NCBI GenBank assembly: GCA_028697715.1 | Contig: JAQVDS010000024.1 | Location: 1 to 39,191, forward strand | Length of the DNA stretch: 39,191 nt | Source: Acidithiobacillus sp. | GTDB lineage: Bacteria > Pseudomonadota > Gammaproteobacteria > Acidithiobacillales > Acidithiobacillaceae | Reading direction: 5' to 3' | Shown: positions 1 to 6,709 of the stretch, piece after piece | Layout of the letters: each line of letters begins with the position of its first letter | Position numbering within the stretch: position 1 is the stretch's first letter | Program-made: the position numbers and the translations under genes | The notes under the pieces: generated by a model | Told to the model about the DNA's origin: nothing | The model's database searches: none | Seen by the model: the letters and a program-made list of their open reading frames with translations, nothing else

Positions 1-318
1 GATGAGTTTGTCTATCGCTTCAATCGCCGCTTCTGGGAAGCTGAGCTTCCCTTGCGCCTGCTCAACGCGTGTATGGACCACAGACCCGTCCGGCTGCTGG
101 CTGAGAAAGGTTAAGAGGCATGTTTTTAGTTGCTCCACACGACCTTCCACATGGGGACGGGTGCGTTCGTCGGCCAGAAGACGTTCATAGAAGCGATCCG
201 TAAGTTCAGGCAGGCGCGGCACCAAATGTTGGCCGAGATGGCGGAGATGCTCCTCGTCCTCCAGGGAAAAACCGCTGATGTGGATGAGGGTCTGCACATC
301 GCTGGGGTTTGCGTCCAT
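1..318 (-). CDS. Probable globin-sensor (protoglobin-like) protein, N-terminal part, cut by window start
   Basis: An open frame of 106 codons runs from ATG at 318 to base 1 without a stop, so the gene continues outside the window. An AAGGA ribosome site sits just before the ATG, and the gene begins 18 bases after the stop of the Roadblock-type gene, so the two are likely co-transcribed. The predicted N-terminus is helical and reads like the start of globin-coupled sensors: a leader with ISGFSLEDEEHLRHLG, then LTDRFYERLLADERTRPHVE, a pattern (aFYerLLadpetr) common in protoglobin domains. A His in VVHTRVEQAQGKL could be the proximal haem ligand, but I cannot verify this. The output domain, if any, lies beyond the window. 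The frame is solid; the family assignment is tentative. Confidence 0.55.
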   Translation of the reverse strand, partial: MDANPSDVQTLIHISGFSLEDEEHLRHLGQHLVPRLPELTDRFYERLLADERTRPHVEGRVEQLKTCLLTFLSQQPDGSVVHTRVEQAQGKLSFPEAAIEAIDKLI

Positions 319-336
319 AGTCATTCCTTGTTCAGT

Positions 337-711
337 CTAAGCCTGTTCCAGCACTTGCCCCATGCGCTCGGCGAGCATGCAGGAGGCGGCGACGACGCTG
401 TTCCAATCACCCTTCACGTCGAGAAAGAGGGCGAGAATGCCCTCCCTGCCGGCAGGCAAGAAAAGATGGCGATAGCGGCAATCCCCAAGCAGAATATATT
501 CCGTAGCGCAGGCACTGCGGGATTCGGCCCACCGATCGCTGATGGAGATGAGGGCCGCCCCCAAAGTACCGAGGAAATCTTCATCCACGGTCGGGGGCAA
601 CTGCGCAAGCATGACGATGCCGTCCCGACTCATGAGGGCCCAGCCCTGCACGGTGGAAAAACGTTGCATCAACTCCCGGACTTCTTGGTGACAAGCTGCC
701 GATTTGTCCAT
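337..711 (-). CDS. Roadblock/LC7-domain protein
   Basis: This 124-residue protein has the size and alternating helix/strand pattern of the Roadblock/LC7 (MglB-like) family, which act as small dimeric regulators of GTPases or signalling partners. Visible family-like stretches are QGWALMSRDGIVMLAQLP (first beta hairpin), a central helix (FLGTLGAALISISDRWAES) and a beta strand with LFLPAGREGILALFLD. The frame is open upstream to 741, but the ATG at 711 is preceded by a strong AGGAGGAGG ribosome site, so I start there. The next gene begins 18 bases downstream and looks like a globin-type sensor, which suggests a signalling pair. No small GTPase gene is visible in the window. Family by pattern only. 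Confidence 0.6.
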   Translation of the reverse strand: MDKSAACHQEVRELMQRFSTVQGWALMSRDGIVMLAQLPPTVDEDFLGTLGAALISISDRWAESRSACATEYILLGDCRYRHLFLPAGREGILALFLDVKGDWNSVVAASCMLAERMGQVLEQA

Positions 712-948
712 TTCCTCCTCCTGGCCCGCAACGGGCCGCATCCCGTGGCTCCTGGTTTATCAGGGAAATACAAATAATTCATTGATCCCATGTTGAATTA
801 CTTAGACAGTTTTTTGCGGACATCAAGGTCCTGATAGTCTGCTGCGCTCCTGTCCCAGCTAAGCGATCATCCGTACGGGGCGAGCATGGAGCCTTTCCTC
901 TCACCTGAATCCGTGGCGTAGATTTTGCTGAAGGGTCGCCGCGCGGAA

Positions 949-1341
949 CTACCCTTCCACCCAGTTTTCGACGATCAGGCCAGCGTCGACATAGAGATCG
1001 AAATCCGCCGTGTTGTTGGTCACCAAAGTGACCTCCAGCGATAAGGCATGTGCTGCAATCATACGGTCGAAGCTGCTCTTTCTGGCTGGATACCGCTGGG
1101 AGAGCTCTCCAAAAAGGGCTGCCGCGTCCACGTCAAAATCCTTGACGATCAACCTGCTCAAGAGCGTGGCCATTTCCGGATGACGGTTATGGACGTTCAA
1201 GCCACAACACAATTCCGCCCAAGTGATCGAACTCACTCCGATCTCGCCGGGTTGACAGGCAGCGAAACGCCGGACGACGGACTCCGGCTGTTCTTTCATG
1301 AGATAGATGCAGATATTGGTGTCCAGCAAGTAGCGCAGCAT
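949..1341 (-). CDS. vapC: VapC-type PIN-domain toxin (ribonuclease)
   Basis: A 130-residue PIN-domain protein. PIN nucleases of the VapC family cut RNA using acidic residues that hold Mg2+. Visible are the N-terminal YLLDTNICIYLMK motif (first Asp), the mid Glu in SSITWAELCCGL, the SSFDRMIAAHA motif (third Asp) and the C-terminal LVTNNTADFD (fourth Asp), so all four acidic positions are present and the toxin looks intact. Its ATG at 1341 overlaps the last base of the vapB stop codon (TGATG), the coupled antitoxin-toxin order expected for this family. In-frame TTG and GTG codons lie just upstream at 1347 and 1344. Family is well known; the cellular target is not inferable. Confidence 0.9.
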   Translation of the reverse strand: MLRYLLDTNICIYLMKEQPESVVRRFAACQPGEIGVSSITWAELCCGLNVHNRHPEMATLLSRLIVKDFDVDAAALFGELSQRYPARKSSFDRMIAAHALSLEVTLVTNNTADFDLYVDAGLIVENWVEG

Positions 1342-1577
1342 CACCAAGATCTTTCTGCCTCGACAAACTCCGGTCGCTCAGCGCTGTGCTGTGGGCGCAA
1401 TGCAGCAAACAGCGCGGGAAGCGATTCCAGGGAACTCACTTCGGGCTCCACGATGAGCCGGTTCCCCTCCCGGATCACGACCAATTTTGTCTGCTTCGGA
1501 AACGCCATACTCACAGGGATGCGTACAGCTGGCGAGTTCCCTGCCATGAATTGGCGGGTATGAAAGACCTTTTGCAT
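1341..1577 (-). CDS. vapB: VapB-type antitoxin (AbrB/SpoVT fold)
   Basis: A 78-residue protein that begins with a swapped-hairpin AbrB-like DNA-binding domain: FHTRQFMAGNSPAVRIPVSM followed by KLVVIREGNRLIVEP. The acidic C-terminal tail (HSAERPEFVEAERSW) is the segment that normally wraps the PIN toxin. A GAGGGG ribosome site lies just before the ATG. It is the first gene of the vapBC pair and would repress its own promoter as in other VapBC systems (family knowledge). The pair sits in the accessory patch next to the tRNA-Ser gene. Confidence 0.88.
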   Translation of the reverse strand: MQKVFHTRQFMAGNSPAVRIPVSMAFPKQTKLVVIREGNRLIVEPEVSSLESLPALFAALRPQHSAERPEFVEAERSW

Positions 1578-1716
1578 TTTCCCCTCCTGAAGCTACAGGT
1601 TACAACATGACGTTATCACCTTGATGGGGTCTCTACAATGCCAAGTCCAATTCCCTTGCGCCACAGCTATCCCCAAAGCCAGCCAGATGCCTGCCGATAG
1701 CCATCGCCGCGAGATT

Positions 1717-1959
1717 TCATTCTTCCGGATCATTCTTTACCTCCGTCTTTGCGGCCTCTTCCAACAACGAGCGGATCAGCTCTTTCCGCCCCATTTGCCG
1801 GATCGACATCAGTTGCTGGAACTTCTCTTCCATCTCCGGTTCCAGCCAGAGATCAATGCGCACAAATCCTTCCTCCCGAGCGCGCTTGCGATAGGCAACT
1901 ACCCGCTGGCGTTGTCCCTCCAGGGCCTCTGGCAGCCTGGGCTTACCCAACTCCGCCAC
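1717..1959 (-). CDS. Small ribbon-helix-helix-like protein
   Basis: An 80-residue charged protein. The central GFVRIDLWLEPEMEEKFQQL followed by MGRKELIRSLLEEAAK matches the beta strand-helix-helix layout of ribbon-helix-helix DNA-binding proteins (alternating VRIDLWL strand, two amphipathic helices). Such proteins are antitoxins or plasmid regulators; which one this is cannot be told. The start is GTG at 1959 with a GGGGA ribosome site, and its first 17 bases overlap the end of the upstream membrane-protein gene, implying coupled translation. The strongly basic N-terminal 28 residues are an extra segment before the fold. Confidence 0.6.
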   Translation of the reverse strand: MAELGKPRLPEALEGQRQRVVAYRKRAREEGFVRIDLWLEPEMEEKFQQLMSIRQMGRKELIRSLLEEAAKTEVKNDPEE

Positions 1960-2440
1960 TCCCCTCTTCCCGATTCCGCGTCAGCATCGAGGTGCAGCAG
2001 TTCTCCTGGCGCGCTTTGGGTTCCCGTCTCCCGGAGACGGTCTCGATCTCCTGCCCTGCATTCATGCTTTCTCTCCCAGCCTTTTTGCGTCCCAGGGAAA
2101 ACCGGATGTAATCCCCATTCGACCAATGTACCGCAAAGTGTACCGGCAGACTTGGCAATAGCCAGAGCAGACGCAGTCCCCCCAACAGTGTCACGAGCCC
2201 CACAAAATGCCAGTACTCCGGATGCCGCAGGGCCGGCGCCCAATTCTCCGGCAAAAAGTATCCGGCAACGTACCCATAGAGCCACCACGGAATCGCCACG
2301 ATCCCCAGATAGAGACCCACCGGGATCGCCACAACAAGCAGCCCGGTCACCGTCCAGCGCAGGATCTTCCAGCTGCCATAGAGCCACATCGCTACCGCCT
2401 CGAGGAGACGGTCCGACAGGGTAGGTTGGTAGATCTTCAT
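1943..2440 (-). CDS. Uncharacterised membrane protein
   Basis: A 165-residue protein that I do not recognise. Two to three hydrophobic stretches are visible: roughly residues 26-50 (ILRWTVTGLLVVAIPVGLYL), 50-72 (WWLYGYVAGYF) and 85-112 (WHFVGLVTLLGGLRLLWLLP). The C-terminal 50 residues are polar and basic, so a short membrane anchor with a cytosolic tail is likely. A clear GGAGGG ribosome site precedes the ATG at 2440. The gene follows an 18-codon mini-ORF (2437-2493) with an ATGA overlap and overlaps the ribbon-helix-helix gene by 17 bases, making a tightly coupled trio. The context is accessory, plasmid- or island-like, but no mobility genes are seen. Confidence 0.55.
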   Translation of the reverse strand: MKIYQPTLSDRLLEAVAMWLYGSWKILRWTVTGLLVVAIPVGLYLGIVAIPWWLYGYVAGYFLPENWAPALRHPEYWHFVGLVTLLGGLRLLWLLPSLPVHFAVHWSNGDYIRFSLGRKKAGRESMNAGQEIETVSGRREPKARQENCCTSMLTRNREEGSGGVG

Positions 2441-2493
2441 CTTTCCCTCCTGGGCGCGCTTCCCGGGTGCTTGCGGGGTATCGGATAGAACAT
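2437..2493 (-). CDS. Possible 18-codon leader ORF, translationally coupled
   Basis: ATG at 2493 has a good ribosome site (AAAGGAG, 7 bases upstream) and opens a frame of 18 codons reading MFYPIPRKHPGSAPRRER. Its TGA overlaps the ATG of the membrane-protein gene (ATGA at 2437-2440). The peptide is basic and proline-rich and resembles nothing I know. It may be a coupling leader rather than a functional protein. Two good ribosome sites in tandem are the main support. Confidence 0.35.
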   Translation of the reverse strand: MFYPIPRKHPGSAPRRER

Positions 2494-2579
2494 CGTCAGA
2501 CTCCTTTTACAAAGAGCTTGCAATCGGAGGGCAATTGACCAAAGTTAATCAACCGCGGCAGGTAAATCCTGAGCAACTC

Positions 2580-2681
2580 CAGACCCCGATGCAAAGGGCT
2601 CCTAAGCGCGGTGTAAACGCGTGGGATTCAGGGTCTGTTACCTATTCATAGAGGGCTCTGATGTGTCGGTCGGAGCCTTTT
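2580..2681 (+). ncRNA. Structured leader RNA upstream of a DUF3800 gene (candidate)
   Basis: CAGACCC (2580-2586) pairs with GGGTCTG (2631-2637), enclosing a hairpin with stem CGCG/CGCG (2607-2610 with 2618-2621, loop of seven bases) and flanking pairs TCC (2600-2602) with GGA (2624-2626). An intrinsic terminator follows at 2652-2681. Segment 2593-2602 can instead pair over 10 bp (one G-U) with 2672-2681, which is the terminator 3' arm, so an antiterminated state is possible. The whole element ends 14 bases before the DUF3800 start codon. Conserved structured RNAs next to DUF3800 genes have been described as the DUF3800 RNA motifs; I recall the group but cannot assign a subtype. It may be a cis leader or a separate small RNA. 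Confidence 0.45.
2652..2681 (+). terminator. Intrinsic terminator in the DUF3800 leader
   Basis: An 8-bp core stem, GGCTCTGA (2654-2661) with TCGGAGCC (2670-2677), contains one G-U pair and an eight-base loop, and is extended by two weaker pairs. It is followed by TTTT at 2678-2681. No protein gene lies upstream on this strand, so it ends a short RNA or attenuates the DUF3800 gene. Confidence 0.65.
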
Positions 2682-2694
2682 ATATTTTGAGGCG

Positions 2695-3230
2695 ATGACA
2701 GCTCACATTTACTTGGACGAAAGCGGAGACCTTGGTTGGCAGTTTGGTCGCCCATTCAAGCGTGGTGGATCAAGTAGATATTTGGTCATCGCAGCGCTTG
2801 TTGCGCCACCTGACAAGGATATGGTGACAGAAAGGTGCATCCGAGGTCTTCACAAGGCACGAGGCTGGAGTAGCGCCAAAGAAAAGAAATGGTCAGCCAT
2901 GACCCCGACTGGCCGCAGCGCGTTTGCGAAAGCTGCTCTAGCCATTCCCAATAAACGCCAGATATTTCTTACCACGCTATTGTAGTCAAAAAATGCAACG
3001 TCCTGGACCACATCAGGGCCGATCCGAGTAAGCTCTACAACTATATGGTCAAGCTCTTGGACGCCATGACGAAACATGATCGCGTGATATTTGTTCCAGA
3101 CCCACGGTCAACCAAAGTTGAGTGCGGCAACAGCCTACTGACTATCTACAAACGGAGCTTTGGTTCGCAGCGCCCAAGGGGCGACCAAGGACCGAAAACG
3201 GAACGTGGATGGCTGAGGAGGAACCAGTAG
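2695..3230 (+). pseudogene. DUF3800-domain protein gene, frameshifted
   Basis: The first frame (2695-2985) begins with MTAHIYLDESGDLGW, the typical DUF3800 opening with its acidic YLDESG motif, and continues to KRQIFLTTLL before a TAG. Similarity continues in the next frame from about 2970 (KKCNVLDHIRADPSKLYNYM, then VPDPRSTKVECGNSL to about 3135), then in a third frame (TDYLQTELWF, about 3137-3167). Two single-base deletions would explain both shifts. The usual C-terminal LQIADM-like motif is not found, so the end is also lost or replaced; the 3' limit given is approximate. DUF3800 proteins are of uncertain function, with an RNase H-like fold suggested for the family. The ribosome site GAGG is close to the start. 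Confidence 0.75.
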
Positions 3231-3622
3231 TGCAACAGAATGCTGCATTACTGGAGTACCAGAAAAGTGTCGTCCGTCCCGTTGTTGCCGCCAAAGCCGC
3301 GCAACTTCTGAGACCTCGCGGATGCTTAAAAATTCGGAATTCTCATGCGCGTAAGGGTAGCGGCCATTTTGTCAGCTGTACGCGCGAGGGGATGTACCAC
3401 CCAAGCGAGGCTATTTCTGGCCGAAACAGAGGCACTCCTTCTAGGCCACTGCCCCAGCACCCACACTGCCGGAGCTTTTTTGTGTCTGTCACCCTGACGG
3501 GGGTGAGCCGCGACACCTGATCCAGAGTCGTCAGAAAAACTCTCAAGCGATGTCACCGGGTAAGACTTCACCCTTGCACGGAACTTAAACCATATCAAAC
3601 TCAGGAAGTTATGCTTCATGTT
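3231..3622. other. Gene-poor stretch between DUF3800 remnant and tRNA-Ser
   Basis: No convincing gene. A frame continuing from the DUF3800 remnant (ending 3520) encodes EEEPVVQQNAALLEYQKSVV and a run of basic residues, which I cannot place; it may be the tail of another broken gene. A TCACCC/GGGTGA hairpin lies at about 3489-3506 with no T-run on its 3' side. I searched by eye for a repeat of the tRNA-Ser 3' end, which would mark an integration boundary, and found none. Confidence 0.4.
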
Positions 3623-3713
<91 letters not shown>

Positions 3714-3724
3714 GTAGAGGCGGG

Positions 3725-3753
3725 AGTGTAGCCTAGTTGTGCGACGCAAGCAA
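3725..3753 (-). promoter_or_regulatory. Sigma-70-type promoter of tRNA-Ser
   Basis: On the minus strand TTGCTT (3748-3753) and TACACT (3725-3730) are separated by exactly 17 bases, about 11 bases before the tRNA 5' end. Spacing and position fit a housekeeping promoter; the -35 matches four of six and the -10 four of six consensus bases. Confidence 0.6.
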
Positions 3754-3759
3754 TCGAGA

Positions 3760-4110
3760 CTAGAAGGCCAGGATCTCGCGCTTCTGTCCTTTGGGCAGGC
3801 TGGCTATGATGCTTTGGATACGGGTCAGGATTCCAGAACGGTCGTTGGTGAAACGAATGCCGATGGCTGGCGGGTGACCTTCACGGTTTTCCTTGGGCAT
3901 GACCCAGATCACCTTACCTTGCAGCGGAGTACGCTGGCCATTGTCAGGCAAGGTGATCATCAATAGCACGTCGGTCCCCATGGGCAGCAGGTTCGGGGTT
4001 TCGATCAGTATCCCTCCACCCCGTACCTGCGGCAAAAAATAGCGCTGCACCGACTCGGCATCGCGCAGTACCACCGAAAGCGCACGGGCACTGGAATCCA
4101 ATGTACTCAT
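3760..4110 (-). CDS. PilZ-domain protein
   Basis: A 116-residue protein of the type IV pilus assembly PilZ kind, which is found right after holB in many proteobacteria. It has VRGGGILIETPNLLPMGTDV followed by strands LLMITLPDNGQ, TPLQGKVIWVMP and AIGIRFTN, the beta-barrel order of PilZ. The N-terminal RxxxR c-di-GMP motif is not evident, as in pilus-type PilZ proteins, which usually do not bind the nucleotide (family knowledge). ATG at 4110 overlaps the holB stop by four bases (ATGA) and has a purine-rich GGGGAGAAAG ribosome site. It is the last gene of the long operon starting at yceD. Confidence 0.85.
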   Translation of the reverse strand: MSTLDSSARALSVVLRDAESVQRYFLPQVRGGGILIETPNLLPMGTDVLLMITLPDNGQRTPLQGKVIWVMPKENREGHPPAIGIRFTNDRSGILTRIQSIIASLPKGQKREILAF

Positions 4111-5072
4111 TCTTCTCTTTCTCCCCAAAACCAGCACCAGAGCAGACGCTCAAGACGCATGGGTATTTGTAGATTCTGGCGCAGATCAACAGCGAGACGC
4201 AACCAAGCCTGGTACTCTTTCCATAACTGCGTTGGCGACCAACTCGCCGCCCGCGTCGAAAGCGCTTGCGCCCGCAAAGAGGTTTCCAGACCTTGTTGTA
4301 GTCGAAAAATTTGCGTATACAAGCCCAACATCAACTCTCGCAGCAACAAGACGCGTTCTTCATCCTTGCTCCACTGCCCCACCAGCCGCCATAACAACTC
4401 AAGTCGCGGTGTTTTGCTGAGCAATTGCGTCTGTGCCTCCTGCAACTCTGGCCAGACGCCGCTGTTGACGAGTTCCAGAGCACGCGCTGGGCGATCGGCA
4501 TAGCGCTGGGCGAGGGCGTTTACATCAGCAGCATCGACTCCCTGTGCGCGAAGATAACGGGCACAGGCGTCAACTTCATGCAGAGGTGACTCGAGGCGCT
4601 GGCAGCGCGAACGAATGGTCGGCAAAAGGCGCACGGGTGCAGCGCTCAGCAACAGTATGCGGGCACGTAGCGGTGGCTCTTCCAGACCCTTGAGCAGGGC
4701 GTTGGCTGCTGCCATGCTCATCTGTTCTGCAGCGATGATCCGCAGCACCCGTAAGGGACCAGACTGCGGGGTGTAAGCCAGGACGTCCAACGCTTCGCGT
4801 ATTTGTTCGATGCCCAGAGTCTTGCCATTACTTGCCTGCAGAGTCAGGTAGTCTGGATGATTTCCCGCATCCAGCAACTGACAGGAAGGGCAAGTACCGC
4901 AGGCCTCCTCAGCAGCCCGGTGACAAAGCCAGAGGCGCACGAGTCGTTCCGACCACGCAGCCGCGAGGCTATCCGCCGCCGCCTCGAGCAGCAGAGACTG
5001 TGGAAGCCCCCGCGCACGATCGGAAGCCAGCCAGGCCGGTGCGCTAAAATAGGAGATCGCTGCGTTATCCAT
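4107..5072 (-). CDS. holB: DNA polymerase III subunit delta'
   Basis: A 321-residue clamp-loader subunit. It works in the DnaX complex that loads the beta clamp on DNA. The N-terminal ATPase-like domain lacks a Walker A motif, as expected for delta'. Zinc-module cysteines are visible in EACGTCPSCQLLDAGNHPDY, followed by IEQIREALDVLAYTPQSG and the sensor-like helix MSMAAANALLKGLEEPP, then PTIRSRCQRL (SRC motif typical of clamp loaders). The start ATG at 5072 overlaps the tmk stop by eight bases; the frame is open upstream, but that part is tmk shadow. It lies between tmk and the PilZ gene, a common proteobacterial order. Confidence 0.93.
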   Translation of the reverse strand: MDNAAISYFSAPAWLASDRARGLPQSLLLEAAADSLAAAWSERLVRLWLCHRAAEEACGTCPSCQLLDAGNHPDYLTLQASNGKTLGIEQIREALDVLAYTPQSGPLRVLRIIAAEQMSMAAANALLKGLEEPPLRARILLLSAAPVRLLPTIRSRCQRLESPLHEVDACARYLRAQGVDAADVNALAQRYADRPARALELVNSGVWPELQEAQTQLLSKTPRLELLWRLVGQWSKDEERVLLLRELMLGLYTQIFRLQQGLETSLRAQALSTRAASWSPTQLWKEYQAWLRLAVDLRQNLQIPMRLERLLWCWFWGEREE

Positions 5073-5709
5073 GATCCGATTGGCGTGGGGGTATCCGCGC
5101 CAGCAAAGCCTTCCGTAGCTGCTCTTGGACCTGTGGCAGGGACTGACTGGCGTCGACGCGGCAAAAACGCTTTGACATCTCCGCAGCCCGCTGTGCAAAA
5201 GCGGCTTGCGCCCGGCGGAAGAAGTCGATGCTCTCTCGTTCCATGCGATCGGGCCGACGATCGCGAATGCGCTCAGCGGCAACCTGGGGATCGATATCGA
5301 GCCAGAACGTCAGATCTGGCTGACGCGAAATACCGGCCCAACGCGAAAGCTCCTCGATACGCGCAAAGGGTACCCCACGCCCGCCCCCCTGATAGGCAAT
5401 AGTCGAATCCTCGTAACGATCACAGAGCAGGACCTTGCCCGCCGCCAGCGCCGGCAGGATACGACTGCGCAGGTGATTCCGCCGCCCGGCATAGAGCAGC
5501 AGCAGCTCCTCTTCCACATCCAGTTGCAGATCAGGATTGAGAAAGATCGCGCGCAGGGCTTCACCCAGTGGCCCACCACCCGGTTCGCGACTGCGCTCCA
5601 CGGTATAGCCGAGCGTCTCGATCTGCTCGGCAAGAAAAGGCAGAACGGTACTCTTGCCAGCCCCTTCTATCCCTTCGAGAGTTATGAAAAATCCCGAGTC
5701 ATTAGTCAT
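5065..5709 (-). CDS. tmk: Thymidylate kinase
   Basis: A 214-residue kinase that phosphorylates dTMP to dTDP with ATP. The P-loop is IEGIEGAGKST near residue 12, the DRY motif with the substrate site reads CDRYEDSTIAYQGGGRG, and the lid region has RIRDRRPDRMERE. ERSREPGG is the conserved dTMP-binding REPGG element. The ATG at 5709 overlaps the mltG stop by eight bases, and tmk in turn overlaps holB, so the three genes are translationally linked. The open frame extends upstream to 5967, but that part lies inside mltG. Confidence 0.95.
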   Translation of the reverse strand: MTNDSGFFITLEGIEGAGKSTVLPFLAEQIETLGYTVERSREPGGGPLGEALRAIFLNPDLQLDVEEELLLLYAGRRNHLRSRILPALAAGKVLLCDRYEDSTIAYQGGGRGVPFARIEELSRWAGISRQPDLTFWLDIDPQVAAERIRDRRPDRMERESIDFFRRAQAAFAQRAAEMSKRFCRVDASQSLPQVQEQLRKALLARIPPRQSDHG

Positions 5710-6709
5710 TTTTGACACCCGCCTGAAGGTAGCGTCGGATCTGCTGCTGATGTTCCGCAAACCCCGCTGAGTAGTGATATTCGTTGCCCTTGGCGATGAA
5801 GTAAAGGTCGTCTCCAGATGCCGGGTGCAGAACCGCCGCCAGGGCCTGCTGCGACGGCATGGCGATCGGAGTTGGCGGCAGGCCGCTATGCAGATAGGTA
5901 TTGTACGGACTTTGCACCTGCATCTGCGCCGGCTGGAGATGACCATCATAGGCCTTGCCCAACGCATAGATTACCGTGGGGTCGGATTGCAGCGGCATCC
6001 CTATCCGCAAGCGGTTGAGAAAGACGGCCGCAATGCGTTGTTGCTGCGCCAACGGGGCACCTTCACGTTGCACAATGGAGGCCAGAATCAGCGCCTGATA
6101 GGGGTCGTTCAGTGGCAGATTGGGCGCGCGCTGCGCCCACAACTTGTGCAGGGTCTGCTGCATGGCCTGGGCGGCCTGGCGTAGTAGAGTCAGGGCCGGT
6201 TCACCGGGCACGTAGCGATAACTCTGCGGCAGCAGGCAACCCTCGGCATGCTGTCGTGCGGCGGCCATCGGTCCCAACAATCTGGGCAATTGTGCTGCCG
6301 TGGGGATCCCCTTGGAGTCCAGATAGGGGGCGTGCTGCAGTTGTTGCAGCACCTGCGGCAGATTCATTCCGGGCACGATGGTAAACAGCAGCGGCCGCGA
6401 GCGCCCAGCCCGCAAGGTCTCGAGCACTTCTGCCATACTCACCCGTCCGCGAAACCTATAGAGGCCGGCGTGTAGAGGCGGACGCCCCTCCACCTGCCAG
6501 AGGAGTCGGAACAGCACGGGGTTCGGCAACAAACCCTTTCTGTGCAGCTCCTGAATACTCGCATCAACGCTGGCTCCCAAGCGGATAGGCACTTCCTTTC
6601 CCGCTGCTGGCAACGCAAAGGGGTGGTAGAGACTCCATAGCGCCCAGCCGAGCAGCGCAAAAATCGTGAAGAGGACAAGCAGGGCCAGGCGTGGCAACCA
6701 GGATCTCAC
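5702..6709 (-). CDS. mltG: Endolytic murein transglycosylase MltG
   Basis: A 335-residue inner-membrane enzyme (YceG-like family) that cuts nascent glycan strands and is thought to end peptidoglycan polymerisation. A basic start is followed by one membrane helix (LALLVLFTIFALLGWALWSL), then a LysM-like domain and the catalytic domain. The conserved Glu sits in ALILASIVQREG, and QSDPTVIYALG and SPYNTYLHSGLPPTPI are family signatures. I start at GTG 6709, because it overlaps the pabC stop (GTGA) and has a GGAGG ribosome site six bases upstream; the frame is open to 6745. The order pabC-mltG-tmk-holB is standard in proteobacteria. Confidence 0.94.
   Translation of the reverse strand: MRSWLPRLALLVLFTIFALLGWALWSLYHPFALPAAGKEVPIRLGASVDASIQELHRKGLLPNPVLFRLLWQVEGRPPLHAGLYRFRGRVSMAEVLETLRAGRSRPLLFTIVPGMNLPQVLQQLQHAPYLDSKGIPTAAQLPRLLGPMAAARQHAEGCLLPQSYRYVPGEPALTLLRQAAQAMQQTLHKLWAQRAPNLPLNDPYQALILASIVQREGAPLAQQQRIAAVFLNRLRIGMPLQSDPTVIYALGKAYDGHLQPAQMQVQSPYNTYLHSGLPPTPIAMPSQQALAAVLHPASGDDLYFIAKGNEYHYSAGFAEHQQQIRRYLQAGVKND

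Noticed and set aside
2500..2640. Group I intron, tmRNA, RNase P or SRP RNA at the DUF3800 leader
   Set aside because: None of the conserved core sequences of these RNAs could be found.
3489..3506. Hairpin TCACCC/GGGTGA as terminator of tRNA-Ser
   Set aside because: On the minus strand it is followed by A-rich, not T-rich, sequence, and it lies 117 bases past the tRNA end.
5065..5967. Longer 300-residue form of tmk
   Set aside because: The extra N-terminus is out-of-frame mltG; the ATG at 5709 aligns with the family start.
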